Below are positions 63,003 through 64,000 of a stretch of 64,000 nucleotides of DNA, in pieces (positions within the stretch are counted from its first letter, which is position 1; each line of letters starts with the position of its first letter). Origin of the DNA: Multifurca ochricompacta (taxonomy: Eukaryota; Basidiomycota; Agaricomycetes; Russulales; Russulaceae); assembly GCA_022496185.1 (NCBI GenBank), contig WTXG01000050.1, forward strand, positions 1-64,000, read 5' to 3'. A program made the translations under genes and the position numbers. The notes under the pieces are model-generated. The model made no database searches. It was not told the DNA's origin and saw only the letters and a list, made by a program, of their open reading frames with translations.

Positions 63003-64000
63003 TTTTTTGCAAACACCTTTTCCACCAAGATGGCGCATACTTCTTCACTCTCTTTCATCATATTAGCCCATATATCCTGAGCTTTTTCTTCCTTTGATCG
63101 TTTATCCACAGTGGGTGGATTATTCTGAACGGGGGCTTTGGCTGTGGTGGTCGCGGCGGCGACATGTACCCCCTTCTTGGGACAGTCTCGGGACATATGC
63201 CCCAGTGCTTTGCAGCGAAAGCATCGTCCCTCTTTCATCAGCGTTTGTTGCTCATCCTCTGTGAGCATCGCCTGGGCTTGGGCTCGGTCTGCAGAGGTGT
63301 CCATAGTGTTTGGATCTCTCTGGGCATGGTGGGCAGGCTTTACTCCAAAAGCAGCCTTCCATTGATCTCGAGTCTTCCCCTTTTTGGTGTCGACCCCAAA
63401 GCGTGTTTGAAAGTTGAGATAATCCTGTTGTTGTCAGCAGGCGGCGTCGACCCAGCTATCCCAGTCATGGGGGTGGTGGAACTGGATTATATTTTTGACT
63501 AGCGGGTTGGGCAACCCTTGTGAAAAGAGGTCCAGCGTGGCCTCTTTGTCTGTGTCATAGCCGGCCCTATTTGCCAGGCTTCTGAATTTAGCGATGTATG
63601 CATCTAGCTCACCCTTCTCCATTCTAAGGGACTTTAACTCTCAGGCTGCCTTCTGTTTGGCCTGCCCATCCGTGAAAGCATCTTTAAACCGTTCAGCGAT
63701 GGTTTCCCAAAGACCTTCACTTGTGGTATGATGCCCACTTTCGACCTGTTCATTCAGCCACTCCAGCTGTTCCATAGTCCAGTCGTCAACCGCATCCCCC
63801 CGAATCAGGGAAAGGAACAGATTGGCGTGTTGAAATGGATTGACAATCTGTGGGATGTCATGGTTGAAGTTTTTGAAGGTTGTGAACTCCAACATAAACT
63901 TTTTGCTCTGCGAGTGGTCCCCGGTGAACATCTGGGGCAACACTCCTGACAATCATCCAGACGGAGGAGGGATGTTTGGTGGTGCCGCCACTGGAGCTGG
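62990..64000 (-). pseudogene. ZnK-5 Gag, C-terminal two-thirds, runs off window
   Basis: Core 'MSGVLPQMFTGDHSQSKKFMLEF', 'DDWTMEQLEWLNEQVESG', 'ELDAYIAKFRSLANRAGYD' and 'LFSQGLPNPLVKNIIQFHHP', then a knuckle 'CFRCKALGHMSRDC' near 63220 and the end 'FAKKDFC*' at 62990. TGA codons near 63434 and 63641 and another just upstream of 63952 break it. The N-terminus and 5' LTR lie beyond 64000. Confidence 0.9.

Larger units (their letters stand above)
50269..64000 (-). mobile_element. ZnK-5, Ty3/gypsy chromovirus, 5' end beyond window
   Basis: 3' LTR, accessory zinc-knuckle ORF, chromodomain-IN-RH-RT-PR, then (after the nested GAW-6 at 55302-62650) the rest of PR and gag to the window edge. It belongs to the ZnK-2/ZnK-3 subfamily. 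Confidence 0.92.

Overview
This window shows no recognisable host gene. It is a solid nest of transposable elements of the kind found in TE-rich, probably heterochromatic or pericentromeric, DNA of a filamentous basidiomycete. The best guess is an Agaricomycete. The element set (Ty3/gypsy chromoviruses with integrase chromodomains, a Ty1/copia element, Tc1/mariner and hAT-like elements) and the strong CpG-to-TpG/CpA decay fit that group, but no species can be named from sequence alone.

Layout. 1-952: broken copia LTRs around a fragment of a gypsy accessory gene. 953-10243: one gypsy LTR (GAW-1) split by a complete Copia-1 element (1105-7638, TSD CTAAG), a solo copia LTR (TSD TTATA) and a palindromic Tc1 fold-back. 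10244-12900: GAW-1 accessory ORF, then the LTR and leader of GAW-2 containing a solo LTR. 12901-19792: ZnK-1 (plus strand), whose 5' LTR carries a hAT-like MITE. 19793-32660: a chimera of two minus-strand ZnK elements (ZnK-2 and ZnK-3) joined through a complete plus-strand GAW-3 (22232-29696). 32661-33400: 3' end of GAW-4. 33410-45412: ZnK-4 (plus), containing GAW-5 (39851-43731, TSD CAGCC) and a solo LTR (TSD CATGG). 45413-49522: remains of a second copia element holding a solo ZnK LTR, a second Tc1 fold-back, a solo GAW LTR and a GC-rich MITE. 50269-64000: ZnK-5 (minus, runs off the window) containing the complete GAW-6 (55302-62650, TSD CCTCG/CCTTG).

Two chromovirus lineages dominate. I named them for accessory coding regions that lie beyond the integrase/chromodomain. 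The GAW lineage has a separate ORF3 with a conserved 'DPGAWAEV' core and a C-terminal SUMO-interaction-like motif. The ZnK lineage has a coiled-coil plus four-zinc-knuckle region, fused to Pol in ZnK-4 and separate in ZnK-2 and ZnK-5. Both lineages share a GGATTTTT(G/A) gag-pol junction with pol in the -1 frame, and a primer-binding site complementary to the predicted 5' end of their own mRNA, which suggests Tf1-like self-priming. Copia-1 instead has a PBS matching the internal (half) initiator tRNA-Met. The GAW leaders carry a 27-29-nt hairpin with covarying stems and a palindromic GACGCGTC core, iterated in some elements. It resembles a retroviral dimerisation/packaging signal and is the most interesting candidate for something undescribed.

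Almost all copies are dead, mainly through CpG deamination (CGA to TGA stops, catalytic Asp to Asn). Boundaries given with TSDs are firm; coding intervals of decayed genes are approximate.
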